Shown in pieces: positions 1-12,049 of a DNA stretch of 64,000 nucleotides. Made by a program: the position numbers and the translations under genes. The DNA comes from Elgaria multicarinata webbii (taxonomy: Eukaryota > Chordata > Lepidosauria > Squamata > Anguidae): contig NC_086172.1 in assembly GCF_023053635.1 (NCBI RefSeq), forward strand, positions 125,339,681-125,403,680, given 5' to 3'. Below the pieces are notes generated by a model, which saw only the letters and a list, made by a program, of their open reading frames with translations, was not told the DNA's origin and did not search any database. Position 1 is the stretch's first letter; each line of letters opens with the position of its first letter.

Positions 1-557
1 AGAAAGGTGGGGTATAAATACTATAATAATAATAATAATATTAATAATAATAATAATGATGTCAGTTGGTTCCACAGCTGCTGACTTTTGTACAAAGAAG
101 GAACCCCAATGCCTGGATGTTTTTATTGAAGCACATTTTTACAACATGAAGAGCCATCTCAGCTGTCACTGCTATAAAAGAAGCAGTGGAGAAGAAACAG
201 GAACTGCCCCTAGGATCCAGAATCAATACTGCAGCAATTAACAATAATGACGCATTTCCTATTGTGTTTCATCAAGCGTCTTGGCTGCATGCTTGCCACA
301 GGGAAGAAAGCTATTGTGTGTGTGACTGCAAATGGGAATGGAGAGAGGCCTGCTGAATGCTTGAAAAAGCCAGGGGTTGATGAGGCAATTCAAAATATCT
401 TTGAAACCTGTCAGAGAGAAACATCTCTACTGGGAGCAAACTGGGTCATTTTTACGGTTTTGCCCAAGCCCTTTTGGAAAGTATGTTTGAAATTGCTCTC
501 ATGCTATATTCTGTGATATTTGGTGTAATCGTATCCCAAGAACACCTGACTGACAAC
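1..557. other. Unassigned intergenic sequence with AAT microsatellite
   Basis: An imperfect (AAT)n run fills about 23-58. The rest is unique-looking sequence. It has short plus-strand frames of 61 and 89 codons at 56-241 and 247-516, but these match no family I recognise and show no splice context. I see no gene here. Confidence 0.4.
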
Positions 558-922
558 TTTATTATTTTTATTTGTTTATTATTAGATTTAGGTCCATCTT
601 GCAAGGAATCTGAGTTGGCTTACAAGATCCTCCTTTTCTCCATTTTATTCTCACAACAACCCTGTGAAGTAGGTTAGGCTTGGGCCAGATCTACAGTACT
701 GCTTTAAAGTGCTTTATAAGAGTTTTGAAAACGGTATATGGAGTGTGTCCTGGGCCCCAACAGTTGTCAAAACTGTTATAAAGCACTTTAAAGCAGTAGT
801 GTAGATCCTGCCTGAGAGTCCGTGATGGGCCCAAAGTCACGCACTGAGCTTCGTAGCCAAGTGGGAACTAGAACCCAGATCCCCCAAGTCACAGTCCAAC
901 ATTCTAACCACCACACCTCATT
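558..922 (-). repeat. tRNA-derived CORE/MIR-like SINE, reverse, split by a MITE
   Basis: Read on the minus strand, the copy begins with an A-box-like phrase (gtggttagaatg near 915) and a B-box-like phrase (gggttctagttcc near 870). It then runs into the typical CORE/MIR tail 'cctacttcacagggttgttgtgag' near 650-680. A palindromic element at about 681-812 interrupts it. Without that insert the SINE reads on directly, so the SINE is the older of the two. Confidence 0.65.
681..812. mobile_element. Palindromic MITE, 'agatctacac' family, copy 1
   Basis: The inverted arms are about 684-719 and 777-810 (gctttaaagtgctttataa against ttataaagcactttaaagc), with outer ends gccagatctac and gtagatcctg. A short central loop contains 'gggccccaacagttgtcaa', which is shared with copies at 31505-31672, 32365-32500 and 44040-44175. 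There is no coding capacity. It is probably a non-autonomous DNA transposon; the superfamily is not resolved. Confidence 0.7.
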
Positions 923-1859
923 GGTTCTTGCTTTGTTATCATGCTTGTGTCCTCTGGGGAATCCACATCTTTAGGACCTCTTTCCCAGGACCAGCCCTAC
1001 CATTAGGCAAGGTGAAGTGGCCTCTCTTAGGTAGCAGATTTTGAAGTCTATTAAAGGGCAACATACTGCCAAATATTAAAAACCAAATAGACATTTTTAC
1101 AACGCAGGGAGCATGCCATTTGGATTCTCAGGTTCCAAAATGTCTTTTGCCATCACTGTGCTTTCCACGTAACATTTAATGAATGGTTTTATGAAATGAT
1201 CCTCTGAGCGCACGCAGAAAGGATGAACTGGTGACCAAATCTGTGGGCAGGATCCAACGTCTAAGAGCCTGAACATGGGATTGTCCCTCCATATATGGTC
1301 TCTGTTGCAGTGTCTGATCTTGCTCCCCTATAGTTTAGCAAAATATCTTTTGTGGATTTTTTGACCCGAGAAAGTAGCAATGCAGAAAAATACAGTTCTA
1401 AGGAAGAAACTGTATTATGGTCATTCCTGAAAGTATGTTGCCTCCTGCAGGTCAAATTGTGTGCAATTAAAGTTCTTGCTCTTCAGGTACATCTTCTAGC
1501 TCTGGTCTAGCCACACAGTTTTGCATGATCTGCCCTTTCACATGTCACACCAGTATCTTGTACAGTTCACAACTGATCTTTAGCTCTTTATCGTTTAGCA
1601 CTCCACTTTTGGGTTTTCACACATTTCCAGAGCCTTGTAAAACCCTTAGCTATTTACATTCCCATAGCAGTATCTCAAGGTCTTCTCTCTTTGCTTTTAT
1701 TAAATTGTTCTTCTCAGCAGATAAATATCTATAGGGGCATAAAACTATACTACTCCCAACAAATAGTTCACTAATCCCAAGAGGAGCAATACAAGAAGGC
1801 TGAAGATAGGTAACACAATGTTTAAGATCTGCACTGCTGCAAAGATATAGAAGGATGAG
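923..1859. other. No recognisable feature
   Basis: Ordinary AT-rich intergenic DNA. Open frames are short (64-69 codons) and of non-coding character. I see no clear repeat ends. Confidence 0.4.
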
Positions 1860-2663
1860 TCCTTCTAAAAAAGAATCAACATGGCTTTCACAAAGGTATG
1901 TCCTGTCTCACTAACCTTCTAGAGTTCTTTGAAAGTGTCAATCAACATGTGGGCAGGGGTGATCTGGTAGACATTGTCAAAAGCCTTTTGGAAGTCCAAG
2001 TAAACAAAGTCCCTCACCAAAGACACCTGAGCAAACTTAGCAGTCATAGAATAAGAGGAGAACTCCACTTACGGTACAATAACTAGTTAAAGAACAAAAA
2101 CAGAGGAATAAATGGGAAATTCTTCCAATGGAGGGATGTAAACAATGGGTTTCCAAAGGGATTTGTATTGCGACTAATGCTTTTCAACTTATTTATAACT
2201 GATCTGGAATTAGGAGTGAACAGTGAAGTGACCACATTTGCTGATGACCCCAAATTATTTAAGGTGGTTAAAACAAAAAGGGATTGCAAGGAGCTCCAAA
2301 AGGATCTCTCCAAACTGGAAGAATGGGCATCAAAATGACAAATGTGGTTCCATGTGAGCAAGTATAAAGAGCTGCACGTTGGGGCAAAACAGCCCAACAT
2401 CAAGTATGAGCTGTTGGGATTTGAGCTAGAGGTGACAGACCAAGAATGAAAATGTTGACCCAGTGTGCGGGGGGGGGGGGGGGGGAAACGACACTCAGTT
2501 TAAGATGTCCTAACCTCATGCATGATAGGGGTGCCCACACTGCTGTGCAAAAGGCAAGCTTCATGATAGGCATAATTAGAAAAGGAATTGAAAAAAGTGT
2601 GAATATCATACTTCCCTTATACAACTCTATGGTGTGAGCACACTTGGAATACCGTGTACAGTA
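1860..2663 (+). mobile_element. Old CR1 LINE fragment, reverse transcriptase part
   Basis: The plus strand gives recognisable but eroded CR1 reverse-transcriptase phrases in shifting frames. These include MSCLTNLLEFFESVN at 1898, VPQGFVLRLMLFNLFITDLE at about 2150-2215, the FADD-box relic TFADDPKLFKVV at about 2235-2270, and KASFMIGIIRKGIEK at about 2550-2595. A G-homopolymer (2469-2485) sits inside. The copy is clearly dead, with several stops and frameshifts. It continues after an insertion at 2986-3420, so the whole is one dissected element. Confidence 0.75.
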
Positions 2664-2985
2664 GGACTGTGCTTTGCTTCGGTCCCGAATCCAAATTGAA
2701 GAGGGCCAATTTGCCCTGCCTTAACCCAAATCCTGTTTGGGATCAGATTGGGCTGCCTTGGCCCAAAGCAGCTGAACTGCTTTGGGCCAATTTGGCCCAA
2801 TGAACAGCCACTGCCCCCTGCCTGCTCACCTGTGGAACTTACCTGAGGTATCCATGCATGCTGTGAGCTGCCTGGCCTCCTCTCTGGCTTGCCATAGCTC
2901 CACAGTTGTAAACTATGGTGACCGGAAATGGCTATTTCCAGATGCTGTCATTTGGAAAAGTAGATTTTGCTATGGTAGGTCTTCT
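2664..2985. mobile_element. Insert of unknown family inside the old CR1
   Basis: This stretch separates two collinear CR1 pieces (VHLEYRVQ-like sequence before it, the GGRFRTDKRKNFF segment after it). It is rich in repeated 'ttgggccaatttggccc' phrases that pair with each other. The exact ends and target duplication are not resolved by eye. Confidence 0.45.
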
Positions 2986-3420
2986 AAAAACAGTAGATGG
3001 CGTGGGGGGGGGGGATCACAAAAGGTAATGAAGATGTTTGGTGGGAGATTCAGAACAGATAAAAGGAAGAACTTCTTCATGCAGTGCATAGTTAAACTAT
3101 GGAATTTGCTACCCCAAGATGTAATGATGGACACCAATTTGGATGGGTTTAAAAGGAGATTGGACAAAGTCCTCAAGGCTATTGATGGCTATTAGTCCTG
3201 ATAGCTATATGCTACATCCATATAAGATAGCTATATGCTACCTCCAGTAGCAGAGGCAATATGCCAATGTACACCAGTTTCTGGGGAACATGGGCAGAAG
3301 GTTGCTATTGCACTCCTGTTTTACTTATGGGCTTCCTGCTGGCAGCTGGTTGGTCACTGTGTGAACACAATGCTGGATGAGATGGACCCTTTGTTTGATC
3401 CAGCAGGGCTCATCTTATGA
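2986..3420 (+). mobile_element. Old CR1 LINE fragment, ORF2 end and 3' UTR
   Basis: Codes for a CR1 ORF2 C-terminal relic (RFRTDKRKNFFMQCIVKLWN, then FKRRLDKVLKAIDGY to a stop at 3195). The CR1 3' UTR follows (gctacctccagtagcagaggc, ctggttggtcactgtg) and ends in 'gatccagcagggctcatctt atgatctta'. The same 3' UTR recurs in reverse at 16917-17112 and 38968-39125. Confidence 0.8.
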
Positions 3421-5304
3421 TCTTAAGGGGACTGGTTTCTCTTGTTACTTGAGCACTGCACAGATGTTCAAGTAAACCTGCATAGGTGCAGGCTGCTAAG
3501 GTAACGTGAGATGCACTTGCATGGAAACTTGCTGATTTTCGAGACAATGTTTTAGCGTGTGGAAAGCCTCATCCATGTAGGTCCTACAGTGGCCTCATTC
3601 TGTCTTTTGAAGTTTTGTAGATTTTGTAGACTAGTCAGCTGTGACTTAATTCACTTTATGTAACAAATTATTTCAGTTATTACTTTGAAAGTACAGGACA
3701 TTCCGAGCATCTTCAGACATGAGCAGCCCCAGCTACTTCAGGAACTTCATCTGGGAAGGGAGATTTAAACTCAATGAATGAATGAATCAGTGAAGGATGC
3801 AGCCTCTGGTGAGCCTGGACTGTGGTGGTCAGATGTACGTGGGAATGAATACCCGACCCCATTCCAGGTTGTCAGTTGGATCCGCTCTCAGGAGTTGTCA
3901 TCAATGACAAGTATTTGCCAGGTTTTACCCTAAAGTATTGCATTGTATTACATTTCTTTGAAGTTAAGCCCTCTTGATTTCAGTGGGAACTTACTTCCAA
4001 AAGAGCTTGCTGTCTTGAATCATACCCACCAGATGTAAACATCTGCCCTTAGTGAACAGGTACCAAGACAACACTGTTTCCTCCAGACATTTTGGACCAC
4101 ATCTCTCCTTATCCCTGACAGTTGGCCATGCTGGCTGGGGCTTTCGCAGGATGTGGTTTCTCTACCCCTGGTGAAAGTTTTGTACACTGCACCATGGAAG
4201 GGCAATGGGGGTATTATGTAACAGCTTGATTCAAAGATTAAATCAAGGCCACCACAATTAAAAACTGCAGTACATATTCAGCATTCACAAATGTGGGGGA
4301 AAACCATTTCAAAGCCATCTTTAATGAGCTACCGGCAAACTGTAGAGCTTCAAATTTTTAAAGCATCTTTAAGTTTCTCCCCTGAGTTGCCAAAATACCT
4401 TGAATCTGAATGGAGGGGGGACTTCAAAAGGTCTGCTAAAGACCCTGGCAACAGAGTAAGAAGCCAATTTCTGCTACTCCATGTCTTGTGGACTATCAGC
4501 TTTCATTCTATTTTATCAGCTTTCATTCTATTTACTCATAAGAACCATCATGAAGGAATATTAAAACATATGATATATTACTTGGATGGGGAGCTTTTAA
4601 CAACTGCATGTAAAGATTTTGTGTTTCTTATAGAAGATTGAATGTCTGAACTCATTAACAGTTTGACATGGATCTCTGTTGATTCCCACAAGAAAGAAGA
4701 CATCTAGCTGCTACACACGTTCATAAGTTGGAGGGTAGAAAATGTTTGTCTTGCTCTTCTAACACCTCATATACTATTTTGCTTAGGGTTCCAAGCCTGG
4801 TAGAAGAAGGAGAGGACTTCCATGGAACTCTGCTCTATGCACATGTCCTGCAGGGAGAGGTCTAGCACTTTTCAAAACACTTTAAAAAAACACCTTACCT
4901 TTTGCTGTAGTGCAAGTGCACTCTGGCTCCTCTTCCTCTTCCTTTAAAAAAATAATAATGGTGTCTGCGGCGTGCATGACATCCCTCCTCCCATTCGAGA
5001 CCTTGCGCTTCCATTTAGACATCCTGGGATGATCCCAGAAGCAGGTAAGTCCGGGATCGCCCCCCACAGCCCACCGCCACCATATGATGTAGAAAGGGCC
5101 TTTCTCATTCAGGCATATATTCATCTCAATGAGAGAAAAGAAGCAGCTTTTATTTCTTACTTGAGGTGTGGGTGGATCATGAATGAACTGCTAATGTTGC
5201 CTATGGAACCATATTTCATGGAAGGGAAAATATATAATATATTTTAGAGCCAAGATCTGCTGTTCCAGATTAAATCCTGATTCGACGTCAGTGGGCCCCG
5301 TATT
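3421..5304. other. Intergenic, minor repeats only
   Basis: Contains a short dispersed-repeat scrap at 3955-4020 (gtgggaacttacttcc), a near-perfect 20-21 bp tandem duplication at 4494-4534 (atcagctttcattctattt twice), and a likely DNA-transposon fragment at about 4865-5105 ending in 'gtagaaagggcc', a phrase also seen at 35643-35655. No gene is supported. Confidence 0.4.
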
Positions 5305-5723
5305 CTAGGGTGACCATATTTGGGAAACCAAAAAAGAGGACACCTAGTGTGTGTGGGGGGGAAGCAGCTTTCTGAGTCCTGCAGAAAGTACGTTATTCCC
5401 CCGCCACCTTAAAGAACCCGATTGGAGTGGAGGAGGGGAAAGGATTTCATTCTGCACCACCACCATCCACTCCAATGGGGGCCTTTTCTATAATGTCCAC
5501 GAATGACCCACTTTCCCCTTTAAGACCTCAATTGGAGCTCGGGGTGGGAGAATGATGTGCCTCAAGAAAGCATGTCATTCCCTCCTGCCATGCTAATGGC
5601 AGCCTTAAAGGGGAAGGTGTGTCATTCCAGGACATTATTGAAAATGATAGAAAATCCCCCGACACCATGGAAAGAACAAAAACCAGGACAAATCCGGGGA
5701 AATCCTGACAGTTGGTCACCCTA
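5305..5723. mobile_element. MITE with 'tagggtgaccat' inverted ends and 7-bp target duplication
   Basis: The left end is ctagggtgaccat and the right end is tggtcacccta. The element is flanked directly by ccgtatt on both sides (5298-5304 and 5724-5730), with the next outer base mismatched. Its 419 bp contain no transposase. The end motif is common in vertebrate non-autonomous DNA transposons; a 7-8 bp duplication would fit a hAT-like mobiliser. Confidence 0.75.
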
Positions 5724-6625
5724 CCGTATTCATCGATCCTCGACATAGATTGTCTTTCATGCATTATATTTCCTTCTGCTAATCTTCTTTCTCAGTTCTA
5801 GAGGGAATTTCAGGAAAGAACAATAGCTCATCTTCCTGCTCCAACTATGTACCCTGCTTGTTATAGCTTTGCTACAACATCTCAGTATGCATAACTAAAT
5901 TACACGAAGTCTCTCTCACCTTATGCACCCACTGTGCTTCAGTCAAACCTAACATTTGTTATGATTGCCTGTGTGTGCGCAAGAGGATGTGATTGGATCC
6001 AAAATTGAAACCTCACTTCAGACAAACAACAGTTTCTTTCTTTGCTTTTGAGTGTATTTATTTATTATCATTTAAGGGAGATGAGATATAAACAGTCGTG
6101 GACTTTTGTTTGTGTTTGAGATTTCTTTTTTTTTATTATTTTTTGCTGTAAGTTGTATTCCGCTGTCCCCCAGCTTTTGAAACTGCTTTAGTAAATCCCA
6201 TCTCCCTCTTGCCCCCCTCCTAGCTGAGGCTGTTCAGTCAATTGTTTAGCAGGATGCTTTCATCAATCCAGAAGGGCAGGTGGAATCCCTGGGGAAGCCC
6301 CCCACCCCACCCCACCCCCCTCTCTGTATGTGTTTAAGCATTCATCTACCCACGCACTGCTGACTGTCATGCTTCATGGGTCTCATCTCTGGTCTGTGGC
6401 TCAGCTCTCTCCTTATCTCTTTTTGCTCTCTAGGATCTTGAATTGGCCCCTATTCCTATCCTTGGTTTCAAACTGTAGATGAAACCTAAGCTGGAGAAAT
6501 CAAACCAAAAAGTAATTAAAGCTTTGAACTAGAAGTAAATGCAATTCAGCAGTGAATAAAGGCTTTGGAATAGGCCCAAAGCAGTGGTTACCCTTTAGCT
6601 CCTAATGGACCAATGGGACCAGAGA
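5724..6625. other. No recognisable feature
   Basis: Intergenic sequence with a C-rich simple stretch (6298-6322). I see no coding region or repeat ends. Confidence 0.35.
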
Positions 6626-7060
6626 GACAGGATAGTGTAATGGTTAGAGTGTCAGAGTAGGTAAATGAAGACCTAGGTTCAAATCCTCAGCCACGATGCT
6701 CACTGAGCAATTTTTGGCCAATCATGAACTCTGAGTGGCTCTGCCTACAGTGGCTTTAGAACTCGTCTGTCTCACTTCCTCATTAATGGGCTTCTTGAAA
6801 TTTTTAGTTTGTAATTTGCTATTTTTATGCTGCCTCTGGTTGTTGTTTTCAATTTTTAAAATATTTTCATAGCTGCTTTTTTGTGCTTTTATGTGTTATT
6901 TTAAATCGTAATGGATAATTTAAATAGTTATTTTATGTTTTTTATTGTTGTCTGCTGTCTAGAACTCTTAGGGAGAATGGTGGGAATAAATAAATAAACC
7001 TACCTCACAGGATGGTTTTGAGGATAAAATGTGGGGAGGATATCCATGTATGACAAGAAG
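6626..7060 (+). repeat. tRNA-derived SINE split by a LINE 3' tail
   Basis: A-box-like gtgtaatggttagagtg (6634-6650) and B-box-like aggttcaaatcctc (about 6675-6688) start a CORE/MIR-like SINE. Its tail (cctacctcacaggatgg, then gaggataaaatg) appears only at 6999-7045. Between them, about 6780-6998, lies an AT-rich L2-like 3' UTR ending in aataaataaataaa. The SINE was therefore probably interrupted by that LINE end. Confidence 0.6.
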
Positions 7061-8540
7061 AGCTTTGTTGCTATAGGAAAAAGTAGATCAGAGTGGTGTG
7101 AATTACATCTGGTGGGCTTTGTGGGGGGAGGAGGTGGTTTTTCTTTAGTTTAGTACATTTCTTTGTCTTTGTATGTATTTGTGTTTTCTTTAGAGAACTA
7201 CTGCAAATTAAATGATGTTTCTAAATATTGTAGTGATTTCAAGCAATCTGTCAGATGGTAGCACTAGACTAGAGAATATACTGCAGATTGTAGGATTAGA
7301 GAATATGCCAGCTAAGGGTAGGATATTTATATGTACATCAGCAAAATTGCACAGGGCATTGATTCCACTGTGTGGTGTGTCTGTTCTCTGGCTTTAAATA
7401 GACTTTTGAGTATTCAAGTCCACAGCACCAGCAGCTTTTGACAGTATTGTATTTACGCAGCTAAGCTGTAAACAAAAGGCCTGGTTTCAGGTTCTCTTCA
7501 CAAAACTGTTTCTTTCTTGTGCATTCTAAGTAGTAAGAAAACAACAATGGCATTAAAAAAACAAATAACACACATTACACATACATTAAGGGTGTGTGTG
7601 TGTGTGTGAATTTGGTTTAGAGCAAAATGTAAGACAATTGAGTTCCAACAGAGCATTGGGAGGGGATGTGCATGTAACAAGAACTGTGTGAATATATTTG
7701 CAAAGGAAGGGTAACTGTTGGGTTACCATAGTAACAATACCAAAGAGGACAGTTAGGCCTTAACAGGTTTTAAAAGGCTGAGCAGAAAGGCTGTTTTTTT
7801 GTTTGGAGTTTTTGTCTGCTTTTATTCTACCAAGGGTACTTACCTGGAAGTAAACCACACTGAAATCAAACAGGGAAATACTTCAAAATAAATAAACATG
7901 GTTAGGCTAGGGCTGAGTGATTGTAGTGTGTGTGTGGGTTTTAATCAAAGGAGAGGGAAATCTTTGTAGAGAAACAGCAAATCATATAGAACACACTAAA
8001 TGATGCTCAGAATCATACTGGGAGGATATGGGTCCATATGCTCACCATTATCATCTTGCCAGAATATTTGAAAGCAGCTCAGACCAGCTGTTCTCAGAAG
8101 GCCTTGTGGGACAACAACACCCCCAAAGGGGAAATACTTTGAAACATGCCCAGCTTTTAGGACAGAGAATCAGAATTTGTGATTTGTATAGTCCTGATTC
8201 ATCAATTTCTCTTTCCCCTCCCCCCAATGTACACTAAACATGACGGCAATGAAGGCTTCTTGAGCAAAATATTTTTACTACTACAGCTTGAAGAACCTCC
8301 AGTCACAGCTCCAAATAATACAAGCAGGATTTTGTTGAAATAAAGCCTGGTGCAAACCCTTATTTACTGACATGCTGGACATGAATAATGAACATGTAGC
8401 CTTTTCTTATAACCTGCTTTTGTCCAACTCAAAATCTGCCTTAAATAATTTATAATCTTTCAACACTAGGGATGGATTGCAAATATACACTCGGGACTTT
8501 CAGCTTTGGCCCAATCAATAAGAGAAATGCAGCAACTTCT
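7061..8540. other. Intergenic, microsatellite and short scraps
   Basis: Holds a (TG)n run (about 7590-7608) and a short dispersed-repeat scrap (7840-7890, tacctggaagtaaaccac). Nothing coding is supported. Confidence 0.35.
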
Positions 8541-8592
8541 TTATTTTATTTATTTATTTATTAGATTTTTATACCGCCCAATAGCCGAAGCT
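8541..8592 (-). mobile_element. L2 LINE 3' tail, reverse
   Basis: (TTTAT)n followed by 'tttttataccgcccaatagc cgaagc', the reverse complement of the L2 3' end found many times in this window. Only the last 50 bases or so are present. Confidence 0.75.
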
Positions 8593-9149
8593 TTTACACT
8601 CAACACTTAGCTCTCCCCTTGGATCTGTACCTCAGAGTACTAGGTTTCCAGTGCCGCCTCAGCTTGTAGCAGCCTTCTTACCAACAGCACACAGCATCTC
8701 CTGTTTATAGGTTTTGTGTGAGTTTCTGGCCCTTTGCCTCGTTTTTATTAAACTCCCAGCTTCTCCAGATCACTGCCTCTTCTACCCATCCTTCTCATCC
8801 TGTCTTTGGTGTCTTTTCTCACTCCCCTTCCCAGCCTCCTCTTCTGGAGGGTCACGTGGCACCTTAAAGATGAAAAAATGTTTCATGGCATAATAAATTG
8901 TGGAGCCTGGTCCAAAAGAGTTTATGCCTTAATACACTTCTTCATTTTCAAGGTGCCACAAAGCTCTTTGCAGTCTTTCCTTCAAGCCTCTTCTGCCTTC
9001 TTCACCCAGCCTCCCCTGAGATTCTTGGGATACAGATGATACGAACATAACTGGAGCAACAAGTGAAAGTGACATTGAGCCACATAAATACTTTAACAGA
9101 GAAACCCTGATCTTTTTTTAAAGACTTCCTTATATTGTCCTGACTAATC
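8593..9149. other. No recognisable feature
   Basis: Intergenic sequence without a supported gene. The 77-codon frame at 8806 has no recognisable product. Confidence 0.3.
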
Positions 9150-9282
9150 TAGAGTAGCCTTCCCCAACTTGGCACCCTCCAGATGTGATGGACTACAACT
9201 TCCATCATCCCCAGCCAGCATGGCCATTGGCCAGCATGGCCTGTTGCAGTCCAACAAATCTGGAGGGAAAGCTGCTCTAGAG
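9150..9282. mobile_element. Foldback MITE, 'ggactacaactcccatcatc' family
   Basis: The palindromic ends ctagagtagc and gctgctctag enclose arms with tccccaacttggcaccctcc and gactacaacttccatcatcc. The same family occurs at 15485-15605, 22700-22815, 28925-29065, 32165-32312, 36505-36620 and 57800-57942. It is non-coding. Confidence 0.7.
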
Positions 9283-10268
9283 TTTTTAAAGATTAAAGGC
9301 GCAATCCTGTACAAGTTCAGATGGAAAAAAGGCCTACAACTCCCAGCATGCCCTAAGATTAAGCCCTAAATAGTCAAAAAGTAAAAGAGAAATGTAAATA
9401 GAGACAGTAAATCTGAAGTAAGTAAATCTGAAGTAAGTAAAACATAGGGTGCTCTCCAACTCTCTCTCTCCAATCCCCGGCTGACTGCCTCATACACCCT
9501 GGCAGCAACACCCATGCGGCGTGTTCAACCTGAGAGTCCTGCTCCCAGGGAACCTAAATACGCAGAGCGAGAACCCTCTTTCAGAGAAGTGCCTTGCCTA
9601 TATCCCTCAGAATCACCTTCCGAGGCCAGCTGAAGCTAGACCCTCCTAGAGATCCTTTCCCCACATCTTAGTAACTACTCCTCCCTAGCAACAAACAGCA
9701 CCTGTGGCCAAGTCAAAGCCTTTATGAAACAAGAGCTGGGATGAAGGATACCCTGAAAAGGAATGACACATGTGTGGGCAAGGGCATTGCCAGGCCTGAG
9801 ACTGTGGGTTCCTGACCCTGAAACTATTCCCCGGAGTGCTGTGTGCATGTTGATGTCAATGGAAGATGTATTTCTTCTCTTCATTGCCATGCAGGAAGGG
9901 ATTTTCTAGGGGGATTGCAAATGGGAAGGGAAGGTTTAACTCTCCTCTCCCCACATGCTGGAACACTCCCTGAACACTGCCCCTCCCAAGCATGGCAATT
10001 TAACTGAAAAACAGCTTTCCATTGGTGTCAAATGGAAGCTTTTCATCTTAGCTCAATTTCATGGTGGGGCTAATTTTCCTCCAAGAAGGAAAGAAAAAGA
10101 AGCAGGTGAGGGAGAGAGATAGCAAATTAATTGTAACTGAATAGGAACTACTGATTTGTGATGACTTGGGGAAGGGTGCAAATTAATTGCAGGATTTATT
10201 TCATTTGAGGTGATTTGGATGAGAAATTTGCTGGCTGGTTTTGCCTTCTGTGCAAATGAAATAAATCC
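9283..10268. other. Intergenic, scraps of a MITE and a short tandem repeat
   Basis: 9296-9365 carries one arm of the 'cacaatcctatgcatg...aactcccagca' MITE family seen whole at 24441-24583. A 15-bp unit (agtaaatctgaagta) is duplicated at about 9404-9434. Nothing else is recognised. Confidence 0.4.
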
Positions 10269-10500
10269 TGTTGTGGTGTAGGGGATAGAAGGCTGCATTA
10301 GGACTGGGGAGACCTGAGTTCTTGTCCCCAGTCTGCCATGAAGCTCACTGGGTGGCATTAGGCCAGTCACAGACTCTCAGCCTAACCTACCTCACAGGGT
10401 TGTTGTGAGGATAAAATGGAGAGGAGGAGAATCATGTATGCCACCTTGGACTACCTGAAGGAAAAGCAGGATATAAATGTAACACATAAAATAAACAAAT
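10269..10500 (+). repeat. tRNA-derived CORE/MIR-like SINE, near full length
   Basis: Begins with an A-box-like ggtgtaggggatagaag and a B-box-like gagttcttgtcccca. It continues through tgaagctcactgggtggc and the core cctaacctacctcacaggg/ttgttgtgaggataaaatgg, and ends in gatataaatg plus an A-rich tail. The order matches the MIR/CORE-SINE plan. Confidence 0.75.
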
Positions 10501-11753
10501 ATTTCTAAATGTATATCTACACCCCACACAGGGAGGCCATAACTCAGATGACAGTGCATGTGGAATGGGCTGCATCTGTCTGCACTTGTGTCATGCAACC
10601 TAGAGCTCACAAGGGACCATTTTTGTGATGGGAAACAAGAAGAAAGGGGTCTATAGGATTGCACCTAAAAGTCTCAGTTATTTGGAAGTGTGCATTTCCC
10701 CTGCCTATTGAAAATGTCTATTTAAACTTCGCCCTTTTCAAAATAGTTGTCTGGTCACAAGTATGCCCCCTCCTATTGGGAAGTCCTGCTCTCTTCTCGG
10801 AGCCAGAATTGCTGCTTTGTTAATCATCTCCAGTACTATTAAAAGCTTTTTGCTCTAAAGCATTATCCCTCAGAACCTAATGCCAAATGCACTTGGCTGC
10901 CAAATATAGAGTCAGAAATAGTGTGTATGCGTGTGTGGAATGGCGTGTGTTTCCCAGGTGCCACATCAGTGGAGGCTGCTGCTGTTGCAGGCAAAGGAGG
11001 TTGCATCCCCTATTGCTGCAAGGCTGGGGTAACTTCTTTTGCACCCTTAACAGTTTCTAGAAGCAGTCATAAAGCCCCCTCCCTAACTGAGAGTGAGAGT
11101 TTAGCCTCTCAAGCATGTGCTAAGCACTGGCTGGGTTATTTGTCAAAGACAAATCCTCAACCTCTGGGTCAAGAGGGGAATGATTTGCTTTGTAATTAAA
11201 CTGCTGCCTTAAACAACATTTTTCATATCTTTGATCACCCTTTGGGGATGATGGGTTTCCTCCCCTCAGTGTTCTCTCCTTCTGCTCCCACCTCCAGTAA
11301 CCTGCCTTTAACCTCTGAGATCTTGGAAGCTTTATTAACTCTTTTGGGAAATGTCATTATGTCTTTCAGCCTGGAGAAGAGTAAGTAGGGCATTTTGGTT
11401 TCGAATGCATATAGCCATATGCCACACAATTCTGCATTGTGTGTAGGCTTAGGAAGATCAGCATCCAACAGTATTTTTGTGCACTGAGTCCAAAGATAGC
11501 TCTCTCTCACACACACACATACACACACATATGTATAGTTCATGACTGGAAAATGTTTTCCTCCTCCCCCTTTCCCTTCAGAGGGTTTCCATTGCTAAAT
11601 AAATATGAGCTGAGTGATAATACTGAGTAGGAATGGAAGTCTACGGCTAATTATCTCAAGTTTTCATTTGTGAGTGTGTAGAGAAAGCAGGTGCTTACAA
11701 TTGCCTGATGAGATGTGCCAGTTGTGCCGACTTCTGTCTGGTTACTAGACCTA
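10501..11753. other. No gene; one CA microsatellite
   Basis: A (CA)n/(CATA) run lies at about 11507-11531. Frames of 92-102 codons here show no family signature. Confidence 0.35.
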
Positions 11754-11864
11754 GGCTGTGTTCAGAAGACACCTTAAACCATGGCTTTAACCACAGTGAA
11801 TAAGACTTTTTGCTTTATTCACCATGGCTAAAGCCATGGTTTAAGGTGTCTTCTGAACACAGCC
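11754..11864. mobile_element. Palindromic MITE, 'tgttcagaagacacctta' family, copy 1
   Basis: The ends ggctgtgttcagaag and cttctgaacacagcc are exact inverse complements. The arms extend through 'accttaaaccatggcttta', so nearly the whole 111 bp fold back. It is flanked by cta on both sides, which might be a 3-bp target duplication. A second copy lies at about 19272-19379. Confidence 0.75.
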
Positions 11865-12049
11865 CTAAATGGCTTAGGATCTAGCTATCTAAGAGACTTC
11901 CTGTTATGGTTATTGTCTTGAATTCAGAAGACAAGGGAGTTCAAATGCCCATTCAGATACAAAATTCACTTGAGGTCACTCCCTCTATCTCAGCCAAACT
12001 AGCTCACCAGGATATTGTGAGAATAGAAGAGGGGCAGGGAAGAAACCAC

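Noticed and set aside
11754-11864. Possible microRNA precursor
   Set aside because: The hairpin is near-perfect along its whole length, has inverted terminal repeats and a second genomic copy, so a MITE is the better reading.
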